A DNA stretch of 64,000 bases from Candidatus Leptovillus affinis (GTDB lineage: Bacteria > Chloroflexota > Anaerolineae > Promineifilales > Promineifilaceae): the NCBI GenBank assembly GCA_016705235.1, contig JADIYP010000001.1:248001-312000 (forward strand). Direction: 5' to 3'. Made by a program: the position numbers and the translations under genes. Each line of letters opens with the position of its first letter. The stretch's first letter is position 1. Shown here piece by piece: positions 9,224 through 16,157 of this stretch. The notes beneath the pieces are model-generated. The model made no database searches, was not told where the DNA came from, and saw nothing but the letters and a program-made list of their open reading frames with translations.

Positions 9224-10201
9224 ATGATACTGATACTAACCGACAAGTTTGATAAACATGCAGATTTAGTTTGTACAAAATTAAATAGAAGAGGAGAAAG
9301 ATTTTTCAGGTTAGATTTAGATACCGATTCATTAAAAAGGACCAGAATTAGTTTTCGTGATTCATTCTGGAGGATGGAACAAAATGACATACTGGTCAAC
9401 TCAAATGATGTCCTGGCTGTCTGGCTTCGAAGGCCTTTTGTAGAAGTTTCGCTAGAAGAAGAAAATATTAGTGATCCAAATTTTAGAATTTGGCAGGGAG
9501 AGTGGAATAAAACCTTATTAGGATTGTACAATTCGTTAAGAACGATTAGTTGGTTAAATCCTTTAGCAAAATCCTATCAGGCGGAAAATAAATATTTGCA
9601 AATGGAGTTCGCAAAAAAACTTGGTTTTTCATTACCTGATTTTATCGTGAGCAATAATAAAGAAGAATTATTGGAGTTTGCGAGAAAACACAATAACAAT
9701 GTGGTAATGAAGCCTATGAATCAACAGTTTTATCAAGATATAGGTGATGGAAAGTTTAAAGGTTTATATGTTAATAAGATAACAGAAACCGATCTCGAAG
9801 ATTTTGAGAATTCTTGTGAAAATCCGATTTTCTTGCAATCATACATAGACAAATCGTATGAAGTAAGATACACGGTGGTGGGAGAGGATCATCATAGTTG
9901 TCGCATTGAATCTCAAAAGTCAAAAAAAACAATAATTGATTGGAGAAGGTATGATATACCTAACACCCCTCATTACCCGATGCTTCCTCCAGATATAATA
10001 AAGGGAAAAATAAACAAATTAATGCAATGTTTTGGTTTATATTTTGGTGCACTAGATTTTATAGTTTCCCCATCTGGAGAATGGTATTTTCTTGAAATAA
10101 ATACGATGGGACAATGGTTGTGGATTGAAGAGCTAACAGGATTAAATATTTCTGACTCAATTGTTGATTTATTGATAAAACACAGCAGAGGTGAAAAATG
10201 A
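9224..10201 (+). CDS. ATP-grasp ribosomal-peptide maturase (graspetide synthetase, MvdC/MvdD-like)
   Basis: The 325-residue protein begins MILILTDKFD and has the family's N-terminal VWLRRP block (about residues 65-70) and LNPLAKSYQAENKYLQMEFAKKLG helix. Its ATP-grasp core has VVMKPMNQQ, FLQSYIDKSYEVRYTVVG and FGALDFIVSPSGEWYFLEINTMGQWLWIEELTG. This is the pattern of microviridin/graspetide ligases, which form omega-ester or omega-amide crosslinks between Ser/Thr/Lys and Asp/Glu side chains of a precursor. The next ORF, overlapping by ATGA, is a candidate precursor. The gene is strikingly AT-rich against its neighbours, which suggests recent transfer. No transporter or acetyltransferase is adjacent. 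Confidence 0.85.
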   Translation: MILILTDKFDKHADLVCTKLNRRGERFFRLDLDTDSLKRTRISFRDSFWRMEQNDILVNSNDVLAVWLRRPFVEVSLEEENISDPNFRIWQGEWNKTLLGLYNSLRTISWLNPLAKSYQAENKYLQMEFAKKLGFSLPDFIVSNNKEELLEFARKHNNNVVMKPMNQQFYQDIGDGKFKGLYVNKITETDLEDFENSCENPIFLQSYIDKSYEVRYTVVGEDHHSCRIESQKSKKTIIDWRRYDIPNTPHYPMLPPDIIKGKINKLMQCFGLYFGALDFIVSPSGEWYFLEINTMGQWLWIEELTGLNISDSIVDLLIKHSRGEK

Positions 10202-10407
10202 AAGTATTTGCAGCAAGATTTCTAGAGACTCCAAGTAACAATGAGGTTGCCAACGAAGAATGGAGTTGGGAGCCGTATAATCCAGATGTAAAGGAAGTTT
10301 ATGCTTCTGGAGCATCAACAAAAACCAGAGAATCAACTTATGCGGCAGAAAAAGATAATCGTTCGGACTCTGATCGTCCGAATGAAGGAATGGTAATGGC
10401 CGCATAA
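10198..10407 (+). CDS. Candidate graspetide precursor peptide
   Basis: The 69-residue product starts MKVFAARFLETPS. The FAARFLE segment (4-10) resembles the FFARFL helix that microviridin leader peptides use to bind their ATP-grasp ligase. The C-terminal half is rich in the residues these ligases join (Thr, Ser, Lys with Glu, Asp), for example STKTRESTYAAEKDNRSD around residues 40-57. It has no signal peptide. The start codon overlaps the stop of the maturase gene (ATGA), which implies coupled translation. The family call for the pair is firm, but the core boundaries and ring pattern cannot be read from sequence alone. Confidence 0.7.
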   Translation: MKVFAARFLETPSNNEVANEEWSWEPYNPDVKEVYASGASTKTRESTYAAEKDNRSDSDRPNEGMVMAA

Positions 10408-10439
10408 TTTTACATTTTACAAAGGACCTTTAGAAAAAA

Positions 10440-10522
10440 GCCCAACAAGCTGCTGGAGCTGCGCATTATTCGTCGCTGCTCGCGGCGAATAATGCGCAGC
10501 TTAGCGTTGTCGTTGGTTGGGC
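10440..10522 (+). repeat. attC-like recombination site after the graspetide genes
   Basis: The left core GCCCAAC (10440-10446) fits the R'' consensus RYYYAAC. The right core GTTGGGC (10516-10522) fits the R' consensus GTTRRRY, and the two are exact reverse complements. Between them a 19-bp stem with one mismatch closes on a short loop (AGCTGCGCATTATTCGTCG against CGGCGAATAATGCGCAGCT). Length (83 bp), core match and imperfect palindromy are as in integron attC sites. A simple terminator is the alternative, but there is no T-run. Confidence 0.55.
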
Positions 10523-10825
10523 TGCCATTGGGTCGGTTTTGGGTAGGGTATTTTGGTCTTTGATTACAAGCTGCGAATTTTGAGGCTGGCAAGGCGGGTT
10601 TGACCTGGGTGAACGGCGAGAAAGTTTGAAGGGAACGGCCGTCTCCCAACCAATGAAACGCGCAGGAATGGGATGGAAAACGGCCGTTTTGAGTGCGAAG
10701 TTTTGAGTCTTGAGTGCGGAATGAAGTGGGGGAAACGGCCGTGGCCGGGTTGGTGCGGCTTATCGTGGCGTTAGGAGCAGCGACAACACTGGAGAGTGAC
10801 GGCATTATCTGCTACCATAATCGAC
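10523..10825. other. Junction region between graspetide and hicAB units
   Basis: It holds a block similar to 8703-8790 (10553-10637) and a copy of the AATGAAACGCGCAGG element (10646-10680). A GAGTGCGGA repeat tract lies between two ACGGCCGT palindromes, followed by the 28-bp arm GGTTGGTGCGGCTTATCGTG ending in GCGTTAGGA (10755-10776). A TACCAT/CATAAT -10-like box at 10813-10821 lies a few bases before the hicA start, suggesting a leaderless transcript. Confidence 0.5.
10755..10776 (+). repeat. Cassette-junction right arm, copy 1
   Basis: This is the arm GGTTGG-YGCGGCTTATCG-GGCGTTAGG. It recurs at 11824-11851, 12973-13002 and, degraded, 13859-13884, each time about 55-80 bp before a toxin-antitoxin gene. 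Its end resembles the R' core of attC sites (here GTTAGGA). Confidence 0.5.
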
Positions 10826-11080
10826 ATGAACACAAAGCAGCGCAAAACACTTTCCGCAATCTTTGCCGACCCTATTAACGGCAACATTGAATGGCGTAGC
10901 ATCGAATCGTTACTTGTGGCTCTTGGGTGTCAGGTTATTGAGGGAAGTGGTTCACGGGTGACTTTCATTTTGAATGGACAACGCGCCGATTTTCATCGGT
11001 CCCACCCTGGAAAAGAGGCGCTGCGTTATCGCGTGAAAGATGTGCGCGAATTCTTGCAGAGGGCAGGAGTAACCCCATGA
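10826..11080 (+). CDS. hicA: HicA-family mRNA interferase toxin
   Basis: The 84-residue protein has the double-stranded-RNA-binding-like HicA fold. RSIESLLVALGCQVIEGSGSRVTFILNG carries the conserved G-S-R-V core and FHRSHPGKEALRYRVKDVREFLQRAG carries the catalytic His in the HRSHP context. HicA toxins cleave mRNA and tmRNA and are held by HicB. The start at 10826 was chosen over an in-frame upstream codon because family members begin about there. It overlaps the hicB start by ATGA. Its promoter is likely the -10 box a few bases upstream. A frameshift in hicB leaves its antitoxin status in doubt. Confidence 0.88.
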   Translation: MNTKQRKTLSAIFADPINGNIEWRSIESLLVALGCQVIEGSGSRVTFILNGQRADFHRSHPGKEALRYRVKDVREFLQRAGVTP

Positions 11081-11420
11081 ACGAAATGACTTACCAAAAC
11101 TATTCCGCGAAAGTCGAATACGATCCTATAGATAAAATCTTTGTCGGACACATTATTGGAATTCGAGACATTGTTGGCTTTCATGGCAGCACCGTTGAAG
11201 AACTGGAATCCGCATTTCATGACGCCGTAGATCACTATCTGGAAGTGTGCGAAAAATCAGGCAGCCTCCGCAACGGTCCTATTCGGGTAAATTGACGTTG
11301 CGGATTCCACCAGAGATTCATATGGCAGTTGCCACAGCAGCAGAAATCAACAGTAAGAGCATCAATCAATGGGCTACTGATGTTTTGAAGCAAGCCGCAA
11401 TGCCTGATGTGGTTTCGTAG
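11077..11420 (+). pseudogene. hicB: hicB antitoxin, split by a one-base frameshift
   Basis: The first 72 codons (11077-11295) encode the HicB partner fold: YSAKVEYDPIDKIFVGHIIGIRDIVGFHGSTVEELESAFHDAVDHYLEVCEKSG. The frame ends at a TGA (11293). From 11292 the -1 frame continues LTLRIPPEIHMAVATAAEINSKSINQWATDVLKQAA to a TAG at 11418-11420. That is the ribbon-helix-helix tail normally joined to it. One base lost in the GTAAATTG run explains the break. It may be real decay, producing an antitoxin without its DNA-binding domain and so without autoregulation, or a sequencing error. The HicA-neutralising domain is intact. Confidence 0.8.
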
Positions 11421-11624
11421 TTTTCAGTCAAGATGGGGTGGTCGTTTGGGGCAGAGGCGTTGGAAATTGCTGTTCAGAAAGAGAAGAAGTCCTAACACGC
11501 CATCCTGAGAACGTACCCGCTTATTGAGACAAAATCTCCTTTATTAATCGGGTATGTTCTCCGGTGGGGCAATAACCCACCGGGCATGGGAGGTTCCAGG
11601 TGACGTTGGCGCGAGTCCTCGGAC

Positions 11625-11692
11625 GGCTAACTCTTTAGCTGCGATTCATTCATGAGCTGACCGCGCAAGCGCACCTGAAGTAGGCGTTAGAG
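11625..11692 (+). repeat. attC-like site
   Basis: GGCTAAC (11625) and GTTAGAG (11686) are core-like ends. Inside, CTTTAGCTGCG pairs with CGCACCTGAAG (9 of 11 positions). The ends match the RYYYAAC/GTTRRRY consensus only partly. Confidence 0.4.
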
Positions 11693-11823
11693 TGCCCGGC
11701 AGGAAAAAGTCAAGTTTATGACCCGTATTACTGTTACGGGTCTTGCGCTGGAGGAAACGGCCGTCTTGAGTGCGGAGTCTTGAGTGTGGAGTGCGGAATG
11801 GAGTGGGGAAACGGCCGTGGCCG

Positions 11824-11851
11824 GTTGGCGCAGCTTATCGGGGCGTTAGGC
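11824..11851 (+). repeat. Cassette-junction right arm, copy 2 (ends GTTAGGC)
   Basis: GGTTGGCGCAGCTTATCGGG leads into GCGTTAGGC. GTTAGGC (11845-11851) fits the GTTRRRY core exactly. The toxin start follows 75 bp downstream. Confidence 0.5.
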
Positions 11852-11925
11852 GCGGCTCAGCGAAAAAGATGAAGCAGAAAAATGCTCAAATCGTTGCAAA
11901 GCGTATCACACGATACACTCCTCGC

Positions 11926-12254
11926 ATGAATGATGAGTTGCGTCTGCAGTTTTCTTCTACGCAAGCGGGCGGCGCAACCGACGAGAATGGCTGAAAGCAT
12001 TGCCCCGAGGAGAGAAATCATACGACTTGAAAACGGCACGTTCGGTTTGGCCGTTAGGGATGCCATTGATTCGTAAGTTGGAAACTGATTTGTGGGAAGT
12101 TCGTTCTCGTTCACCCCATCGGATCGCCAGAGTTATCTTCACTGTTGAAGGCAATAGAATGGTGCTTTTGCATGGGTTCATCAAGAAATCACAGAAAACG
12201 CCGGTCGAAGATTTGCAACTTGCCAGACAACGCTTGAAAGCATTGCGAGGATAA
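11926..12254 (+). pseudogene. RelE/HigB-type (Gp49-like) toxin with a frameshift near its N-terminus
   Basis: An ATG at 11926 reads MNDELRLQF and is then lost. One base is missing in the T-run at 11950-11954. Restoring it joins the frame to FYASGRRRNRREWLKALP...SYDLKTARSVWPLGMPLIRKLETDLWEVRSRSPHRIARVIFTVEGNRMVLLHGFIKKSQKTP, a textbook phage-derived Gp49-like/HigB toxin. Only a TTG at 12000 offers a start for the downstream frame, which would lack the first strand and helix. The paired antitoxin follows 4 bp after the stop. Real inactivation or a homopolymer error are both possible. Confidence 0.75.
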
Positions 12255-12258
12255 GCAA

Positions 12259-12540
12259 ATGAATGAACAACATTTAGGCAGCACGTTGGATGATTTTTTG
12301 GCTGAGGAAGGATTGTTGGCCGAAGCGGAAGCGGTTGCCTGGAAACGAGTCGTAGCTTACCAAATTTCCCAACTAATGCGTGAGCAGAATATGACCAAAG
12401 CGGAAATGGCGCGGCGAATGCAGACCAGTCGCGCCGCAGTAGATAGACTGCTTGACCCGCAGAATGAATCGGCCACATTGATCACGTTGGAGAAAGCGGC
12501 GCTGGTATTGGGGAAACGATTGCAAGTGGCGCTTGTATAG
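12259..12540 (+). CDS. XRE-family antitoxin of the Gp49-like toxin
   Basis: A 93-residue protein has a Cro/CI helix-turn-helix at residues 45-80 (QLMREQNMTKAEMARRMQTSRAAVDRLLDPQNESATLITLEKAALVLGKRL). This is the usual antidote partner of HigB/Gp49-like toxins. It probably neutralises the toxin and represses the module. It follows the toxin gene by 4 bp, in toxin-first order as in HigBA modules. The frame is intact even though the toxin frame is broken. Confidence 0.85.
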   Translation: MNEQHLGSTLDDFLAEEGLLAEAEAVAWKRVVAYQISQLMREQNMTKAEMARRMQTSRAAVDRLLDPQNESATLITLEKAALVLGKRLQVALV

Positions 12541-12628
12541 GACGCGATAACGAACGAGCATCAATCCATGCGTTATGCAACCGTTACGCCAGGATAAGCA
12601 ACCGTCTGGTAAAGGGTTGGACATTTTG

Positions 12629-12749
12629 GGTTCTTTGGGATTTCAGGGGGTTGGCACCCAATGATGCGTGAAGCGTGTTGCGTGACCAGAGAGACCTCAC
12701 GCAATACGCATCACGCTTCACGCCCGACCCCACGAAATCCTAAAGACCC
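12629..12749. mobile_element. MITE family A, copy 1 (121 bp, 8-bp target duplication)
   Basis: The ends GGTTCTTTGGGATTTC and, inverted, GGGTCTTTAGGATTTC form imperfect terminal repeats around an inner palindrome GCGTGAAGCGTGTTGCGTGA. The flanks ACATTTTG (12621-12628 and 12750-12757) are an exact 8-bp duplication. Two further copies, 19619-19739 and 35228-35341 (inverted), also have 8-bp duplications. The element has no coding capacity; an ISL3-type transposase would fit the 8-bp duplication and GG ends, but this is inference. Confidence 0.85.
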
Positions 12750-12905
12750 ACATTTTGTTCATGCCCTAATGGCAAAGGATTAGGCGGCTCGGAACGAAAA
12801 TTCACGGGTTTGCATCCCGTATTACTGGCACGGACTTTGCGCAGGGGGAAACGGCCGTTTTGAGTGCGGAGTGCGGAGTGCGGAGTGCGGAGTGCGGGCG
12901 GAATG

Positions 12906-13002
12906 AAGTGGGGGAAACGGCCGTCTACCAACAAATGAAACGCGTAGGGATGGGAAGGGAAACGGCCGTGGCCGGTTAGCGTGGCTTATCGGGGCGTTGG
13001 GG
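12906..13002 (+). repeat. Composite junction element before higBA
   Basis: ACGGCCGT - TACCAACAAATGAAACGCG - TAGGGATGGGA - ACGGCCGT - GGCCGGTTAGCGTGGCTTAT - GGCGTTGGGG. The outer CCAAC (near 12930) and GTTGG (12996) are complementary. It matches 5208-5286 closely and behaves as a cassette boundary: higB starts 59 bp after its GTTGGGG end. Confidence 0.5.
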
Positions 13003-13018
13003 GCGCAAATCTCAAGTA

Positions 13019-13047
13019 TTGACAACCGTCACGTGACAGGGTACATT
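13019..13047 (+). promoter_or_regulatory. Sigma70-type promoter for higBA, leaderless
   Basis: TTGACA (13019-13024), a 17-bp spacer and TACATT (13042-13047) lie directly before the higB ATG at 13055. The transcript would start at or next to the AUG, and there is no ribosome site. Confidence 0.7.
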
Positions 13048-13054
13048 TTGGCAT

Positions 13055-13336
13055 ATGATTAAGTCATTTGCGGATCGACGCACTCAGGAATTGTATGCCA
13101 CGGGCAAGGCCAAAAGATTCCCTCCTGATGTCGCAAAACGGGCAGCTCGCAAACTGGAGTATGTAGGCTTGGCTACCAAACTAGAGGACTTGAGAGTTCC
13201 ACCAGGAAACAGGCTTCATGCTTTGGAAGGGGACCGAAAAGGCCAGTACTCCATCTCCATTAACGACCAGTGGCACATCTGCTTTCGGTTTGTTGATGGC
13301 GACGCCTATGATGTTGAAGTTTGCGATTACCATTAA
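13055..13336 (+). CDS. higB: HigB/RelE-family toxin
   Basis: The 93-residue toxin shows the full HigB pattern: MIKSFADRRTQELYATGKAKRFPPDVAKRAARKLEYV, then the LRVPPGNRLHALEGDRKGQYSISINDQWHICFRF core and a C-terminal DVEVCDYH. HigB toxins cut mRNA at the ribosome. The higA antitoxin follows 15 bp later. Expression probably comes from the TTGACA-17-TACATT promoter just upstream. It is the one module in this island where both genes look intact. Confidence 0.92.
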   Translation: MIKSFADRRTQELYATGKAKRFPPDVAKRAARKLEYVGLATKLEDLRVPPGNRLHALEGDRKGQYSISINDQWHICFRFVDGDAYDVEVCDYH

Positions 13337-13351
13337 GATGAGGTGTAAACT

Positions 13352-13666
13352 ATGAGCATTCCTAATACAAACGGATTAAAGCGCAGGCCAACGCATCCAG
13401 GGGAGATGTTACGGGAAGACTTTTTGCCGGACTATAACCTTACTGTTTCCAGTCTGGCAAAGGAAATTGGTGTTTCTCGCCAATCAATTAACGAATTGTT
13501 ACGTGAGCGCCGGAGTGTTAGCCCGGAAATGGCACTACGGCTGGCGCGTTTGTTTGGCAACTCGCCAGAGTTTTGGCTAAATGCACAGCGGGCAGTGGAC
13601 TTGTGGGAAGCCGCGCAAGCGATTGGGAGCGACGTGGCGCGTATTCAGCCACTTGTGGCAGCTTAA
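13352..13666 (+). CDS. higA: HigA-family antitoxin
   Basis: The 104-residue protein has RRPTHPGEMLREDFLPDYNLTVSSLAKEIGVSRQSINELLRERRSVSPEMALRLARLFGNSPEFWLNAQRAVDLWEA, the classical HigA/VapI XRE-type antitoxin sequence with the helix-turn-helix at 32-52. It should neutralise HigB and repress the operon by binding near the promoter at 13019-13047. A GAGG ribosome site lies 10 bases before the ATG. Confidence 0.93.
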   Translation: MSIPNTNGLKRRPTHPGEMLREDFLPDYNLTVSSLAKEIGVSRQSINELLRERRSVSPEMALRLARLFGNSPEFWLNAQRAVDLWEAAQAIGSDVARIQPLVAA

Positions 13667-13937
13667 AAATCGAGCCTAGCAATCAGGCTGCTCATCTATG
13701 TAGCCAAAAGGTTGACCTTGGCTTAAGTCGTTGGAAGTTGCTGCTCAGGAAGAAAAAGAGGCCTACAACCCATGCAGCCGGCGCACAAAAGGGAAGGGAA
13801 ACGGCCGTCTTGAGTGCGGAGTGCGGAGTGCGGAATGAGGGGGGGAAACGGCCGTGGCCGATTGGCGCGGCTTATCGCGGCACTGCATTTTCATCAAAGA
13901 AAGCGCCGGTTTGTAGTTTTTGTGCTACACTGCGTTT
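13667..13937. other. Junction region before the third HigB-like module
   Basis: CCTACAACCC near 13772, a GAGTGCGGA repeat tract flanked by ACGGCCGT (13800-13857), and a degraded junction arm GATTGGCGCGGCTTATCGCG (13859-13884, core lost) precede a TACACT -10-like box at 13926-13931, six bases before the ATG at 13938. Confidence 0.45.
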
Positions 13938-13958
13938 ATGAATTACACCTAAATCGAA

Positions 13959-14273
13959 TTGCTGGAATACTTAACCGATTCGGGACAAAATCCATTTCGG
14001 GATTGGTTGGAAGGGTTAAGAGACCGGCAAGCCAGGGCAAAAATTCGCGTCCGGCTGAATCGAATTCGATTGGGAAATTTCGGCGATTGCAAAAGCGTGG
14101 GACGTGGCGTAAGCGAGTTACGAATCCCACATGGACCAGGTTATCGTGTTTATTTTGGGCGCAAAGACAATACGGTTGTCATTTTGTTGTATGGGGGCGA
14201 CAAGAAAACACAATCCAGAGACATTGAATTAGCCCAAACGTACTGGGATGACTATTTGCGGAGGACAAGATGA
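13959..14273 (+). CDS. RelE/HigB-type (Gp49-like) toxin with a nonsense codon in its leader
   Basis: An ATG at 13938 reads only MNYT before TAA (13950-13952), and the same frame continues IELLEYLTDSGQNPFRDWLEGLRDRQARAKIRVRLNRIRLGNFGDCKSVGRGVSELRIPHGPGYRVYFGRKDNTVVILLYGGDKKTQSRDIELAQTYW. That is a complete RelE/ParE-superfamily Gp49-like toxin. A CAA-to-TAA change would explain the stop. Translation could still begin at TTG 13959, giving 104 residues with the whole domain, as given here. It overlaps the antitoxin start by ATGA. Confidence 0.75.
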   Translation: MLEYLTDSGQNPFRDWLEGLRDRQARAKIRVRLNRIRLGNFGDCKSVGRGVSELRIPHGPGYRVYFGRKDNTVVILLYGGDKKTQSRDIELAQTYWDDYLRRTR

Positions 14274-14566
14274 ACCCAACAACTGCAAACTATGAAACTG
14301 GACTTAAAGCATCCCTGGCAGACCCCGAAGAAGCGGCGGCTTATCTGAATGCGGCGCTTGAAGAAAATGACCAGGAAGTTTTTCTGTTGGCTTTACGCGA
14401 CATCACCGAAGCGCATGGTTTTTCACGGGTGGCGCAAGACACTTCATTGAACCGAGAAAATCTTTACCGAATGTTATCGCCTGCTGGAAATCCGCAGTTG
14501 TCCAGCTTGAATACGTTATTACATAGCATTGGGCTGCGGTTAGCCGTTGAAGTGAAAACGGCATAA
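14270..14566 (+). CDS. HigA-type addiction-module antidote
   Basis: The 98-residue protein reads FKxxLxDPEEAAAYLNAALEENDQEVFLLALRDITEAHGFSRVAQDTSLNRENLYRMLSPAGNPQLSSLNTLLHSIGLRLAVEV. This is the pattern of the probable addiction-module antidote family, with a degenerate XRE helix-turn-helix around 50-75. It pairs with the Gp49-like toxin upstream, with coupled translation. It is intact. Confidence 0.9.
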   Translation: MNPTTANYETGLKASLADPEEAAAYLNAALEENDQEVFLLALRDITEAHGFSRVAQDTSLNRENLYRMLSPAGNPQLSSLNTLLHSIGLRLAVEVKTA

Positions 14567-14587
14567 AGGATGTATTTGTGCAGCAAT

Positions 14588-14615
14588 GGGCCGCCAGAGG
14601 ACAGCGGCCCTTATC
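14588..14615 (+). terminator. GC-rich hairpin after the antidote gene
   Basis: GGGCCGC (14588-14594) pairs with GCGGCCC (14604-14610) over a 9-base loop and is followed by TTATCGTT. The T-tract is poor, so termination is plausible but not certain. Confidence 0.45.
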
Positions 14616-14637
14616 GTTAAAATCCTGAGTAACCGCC

Positions 14638-14855
14638 CAGCAATTCTCAATTCAACCAGAAATGTGTCATGCTGAGAGCCTGTGCTGAGCTTGCCGAAGC
14701 ATCCTCCGAAGCATCTCATTCTTCTGGTGGAGCGGGATGCTTCCCCGTTCGACGTTGCTCAGGGCCGAAGACTCCGCTCAGCATGACAGTTCAGCGTAAA
14801 TTGCAAAGAAATTACCTTGTTCGCACGAATGCCTGATCTAAATTGAGAATTCCTG
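14638..14855. mobile_element. MITE family C (218 bp, 9-bp target duplication)
   Basis: The ends CAGCAATTCTCAATT and AATTGAGAATTCCTG are inverted repeats. The flanks GTAACCGCC at 14629-14637 and 14856-14864 are an exact 9-bp duplication. Inside is a second palindrome built on GTCATGCTGAG / CTCAGCATGAC. There is no coding capacity. Confidence 0.8.
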
Positions 14856-15064
14856 GTAACCGCCAGCGCCAAAGGCAACACGGCCGTAATACTTCGTCAA
14901 AACATCTTCAGATTGGCCCAAAAATGGGGTTTGCAAATACGATAAAGCGCTGGTCCATTCCAATGAAACGCGCATGAATGGGAAGGAAAGCAGGTAATAG
15001 CTTTTGGCTATCACCATTTTTGTTCCCAAAATGCCGCCACCTTTTAGCTACCCCTGATTGCGGC

Positions 15065-15071
15065 GTTAGAC
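15065..15071 (+). repeat. GTTAGAC cassette-core-like site
   Basis: GCGGCGTTAGAC matches the GTTRRRY core. Upstream (14960-14990) lies a diverged AATGAAACGCGCATGAATGG element, the usual left part of junctions here. Without the MITE inserted at 15079, the APH gene would start about 87 bp downstream. No matching left core was found. Confidence 0.4.
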
Positions 15072-15078
15072 GGCAGAG

Positions 15079-15200
15079 CTGATTGACTGACAAAACTTAT
15101 CTAACCGCGAAAAACGGAGAACGCGGAGTTTGTACCAGAGAAAACCTCCGCGTCCTCTGCGCTCTCCGCGGTAAAATTCTGAGATTTGTCAGCCAATCAG
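15079..15200. mobile_element. MITE family D (122 bp, 10-bp target duplication)
   Basis: Long terminal inverted repeats start CTGATTGACTGACAAA and CTGATTGGCTGACAAAT and continue through ACCGCGGAGA-type words, so the whole element can fold on itself. The flanks GACGGCAGAG at 15069-15078 and 15201-15210 are identical. It sits between the GTTAGAC core and the APH gene. Confidence 0.82.
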
Positions 15201-15283
15201 GACGGCAGAGTCATATTGTTCTACTTCAATACCCTGTTGCACCAAAACAAAAGCGGATCAACATTTTTTACTCCAAGGTTATT

Positions 15284-16144
15284 ATGACCGTCTTGAACGA
15301 GATTGAAAAGCTGAATAATTACCTGGCAGCATGGGATCTTTCCAACCCTCAGTTCCTTGAGCAGACGATGACAAGTCGTATTTACACAGTCATTCACAGG
15401 AACGAGAAAGTTATTCTGAAATTGCTATCCTCATCGGAAGCGGATGAACAACGAGGGGCATTTGCGCTGCGTTATTTTAATGGTCATGGAGCAGTGAAAT
15501 TATTACGTTACGATGAAGGGGCTCAACTGATGGAGTACGCTGTTGGCGATGCGCTTGTGACGCTGGTCGAGCGCAACGAAGACGAAAATGCTACGCGTAT
15601 CATTGCTCAGGTAATCAAACAACTTCACAGCGTTTCTCAGGATGCTCCATATGACGGCATGGTTATGCTTGATTGCTGGTTTAGAACATTGTTGGAGAAA
15701 GCTGCGCGAGAAAAGCAGGCGGGTATCACTTCTATCTACACGCGCGGTGCATCTCTGGCCGAGCGATTACTAGTTGATCAACAGGAAATTCGGGCGTTAC
15801 ATGGTGATATTCATCACTACAACATTAGATACTCACCGCGAGGTTGGCTCGCATTTGACCCGAAAGGCGTGGTTGGTGAGCGCACCTACGACTGCGCCAA
15901 CGCACTTTGTAACCCGGTTATACCAGAACTGGTCCACAACGAAACTCGCCTACTGAAGAATGCGACCATCCTTGCGGACACTCTTGCGCTTGAATTGGGG
16001 CGTGTATTGGCTTTTACTTATATTTACGCTTGCCTGAATGCTAGCTGGTGGACACAGCTAAGCGATCGTGAAGGAGCGCATGACATTGTTCGGTGGCATC
16101 TCAATGTTGCTAAAATCATCGAGCCGCACATCCAGAAGGTGTGA
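15284..16144 (+). CDS. APH(6)/StrB-type aminoglycoside phosphotransferase
   Basis: The 286-residue protein begins MTVLNEIEKLNNYLAAWDLSNP. It carries the kinase-like core of the APH(6)/hydroxyurea-type phosphotransferases: EKVILKLLSS (ATP-binding Lys), ALHGDIHHYNI (catalytic loop, about residue 172) and WLAFDPKGVVGERTYDCAN (Mg-binding Asp, about 192). Streptomycin 6-kinases such as StrB have this layout. Resistance is therefore possible but not proven, since environmental homologues may use other substrates. The start at 15284 follows AAGG; longer frames run into the upstream MITE. An attC-like site lies 125 bp after the stop, so the gene looks like a cassette. Confidence 0.85.
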   Translation: MTVLNEIEKLNNYLAAWDLSNPQFLEQTMTSRIYTVIHRNEKVILKLLSSSEADEQRGAFALRYFNGHGAVKLLRYDEGAQLMEYAVGDALVTLVERNEDENATRIIAQVIKQLHSVSQDAPYDGMVMLDCWFRTLLEKAAREKQAGITSIYTRGASLAERLLVDQQEIRALHGDIHHYNIRYSPRGWLAFDPKGVVGERTYDCANALCNPVIPELVHNETRLLKNATILADTLALELGRVLAFTYIYACLNASWWTQLSDREGAHDIVRWHLNVAKIIEPHIQKV

Positions 16145-16157
16145 AACAATGCCTGCT

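Larger units (their letters stand above)
11421..11925. other. Intergenic junction region with several hairpins
   Basis: There is no gene. It contains a 13-bp stem GAGAACGTACCCG / CGGGTATGTTCTC (about 11510-11560), and a perfect 8-bp hairpin CCGGTGGG / CCCACCGG (11560-11583). An attC-like site follows at 11625-11692. After it come a CCCGTATTAC/GTTACGGG palindrome near 11719-11740, a GAGTGCGGA repeat tract flanked by ACGGCCGT, and the junction arm at 11824-11851. Confidence 0.5.

Noticed and set aside
12541..12600. attC site at GCGATAAC...GCGTTATGC
   Set aside because: Only 35 bp between core-like words and no inner stem; could be a remnant but is not supportable.
15083..15283. N-terminal extension of the APH gene
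   Set aside because: The extension is translated from MITE D and its target duplication; family members begin at the ATG at 15284.
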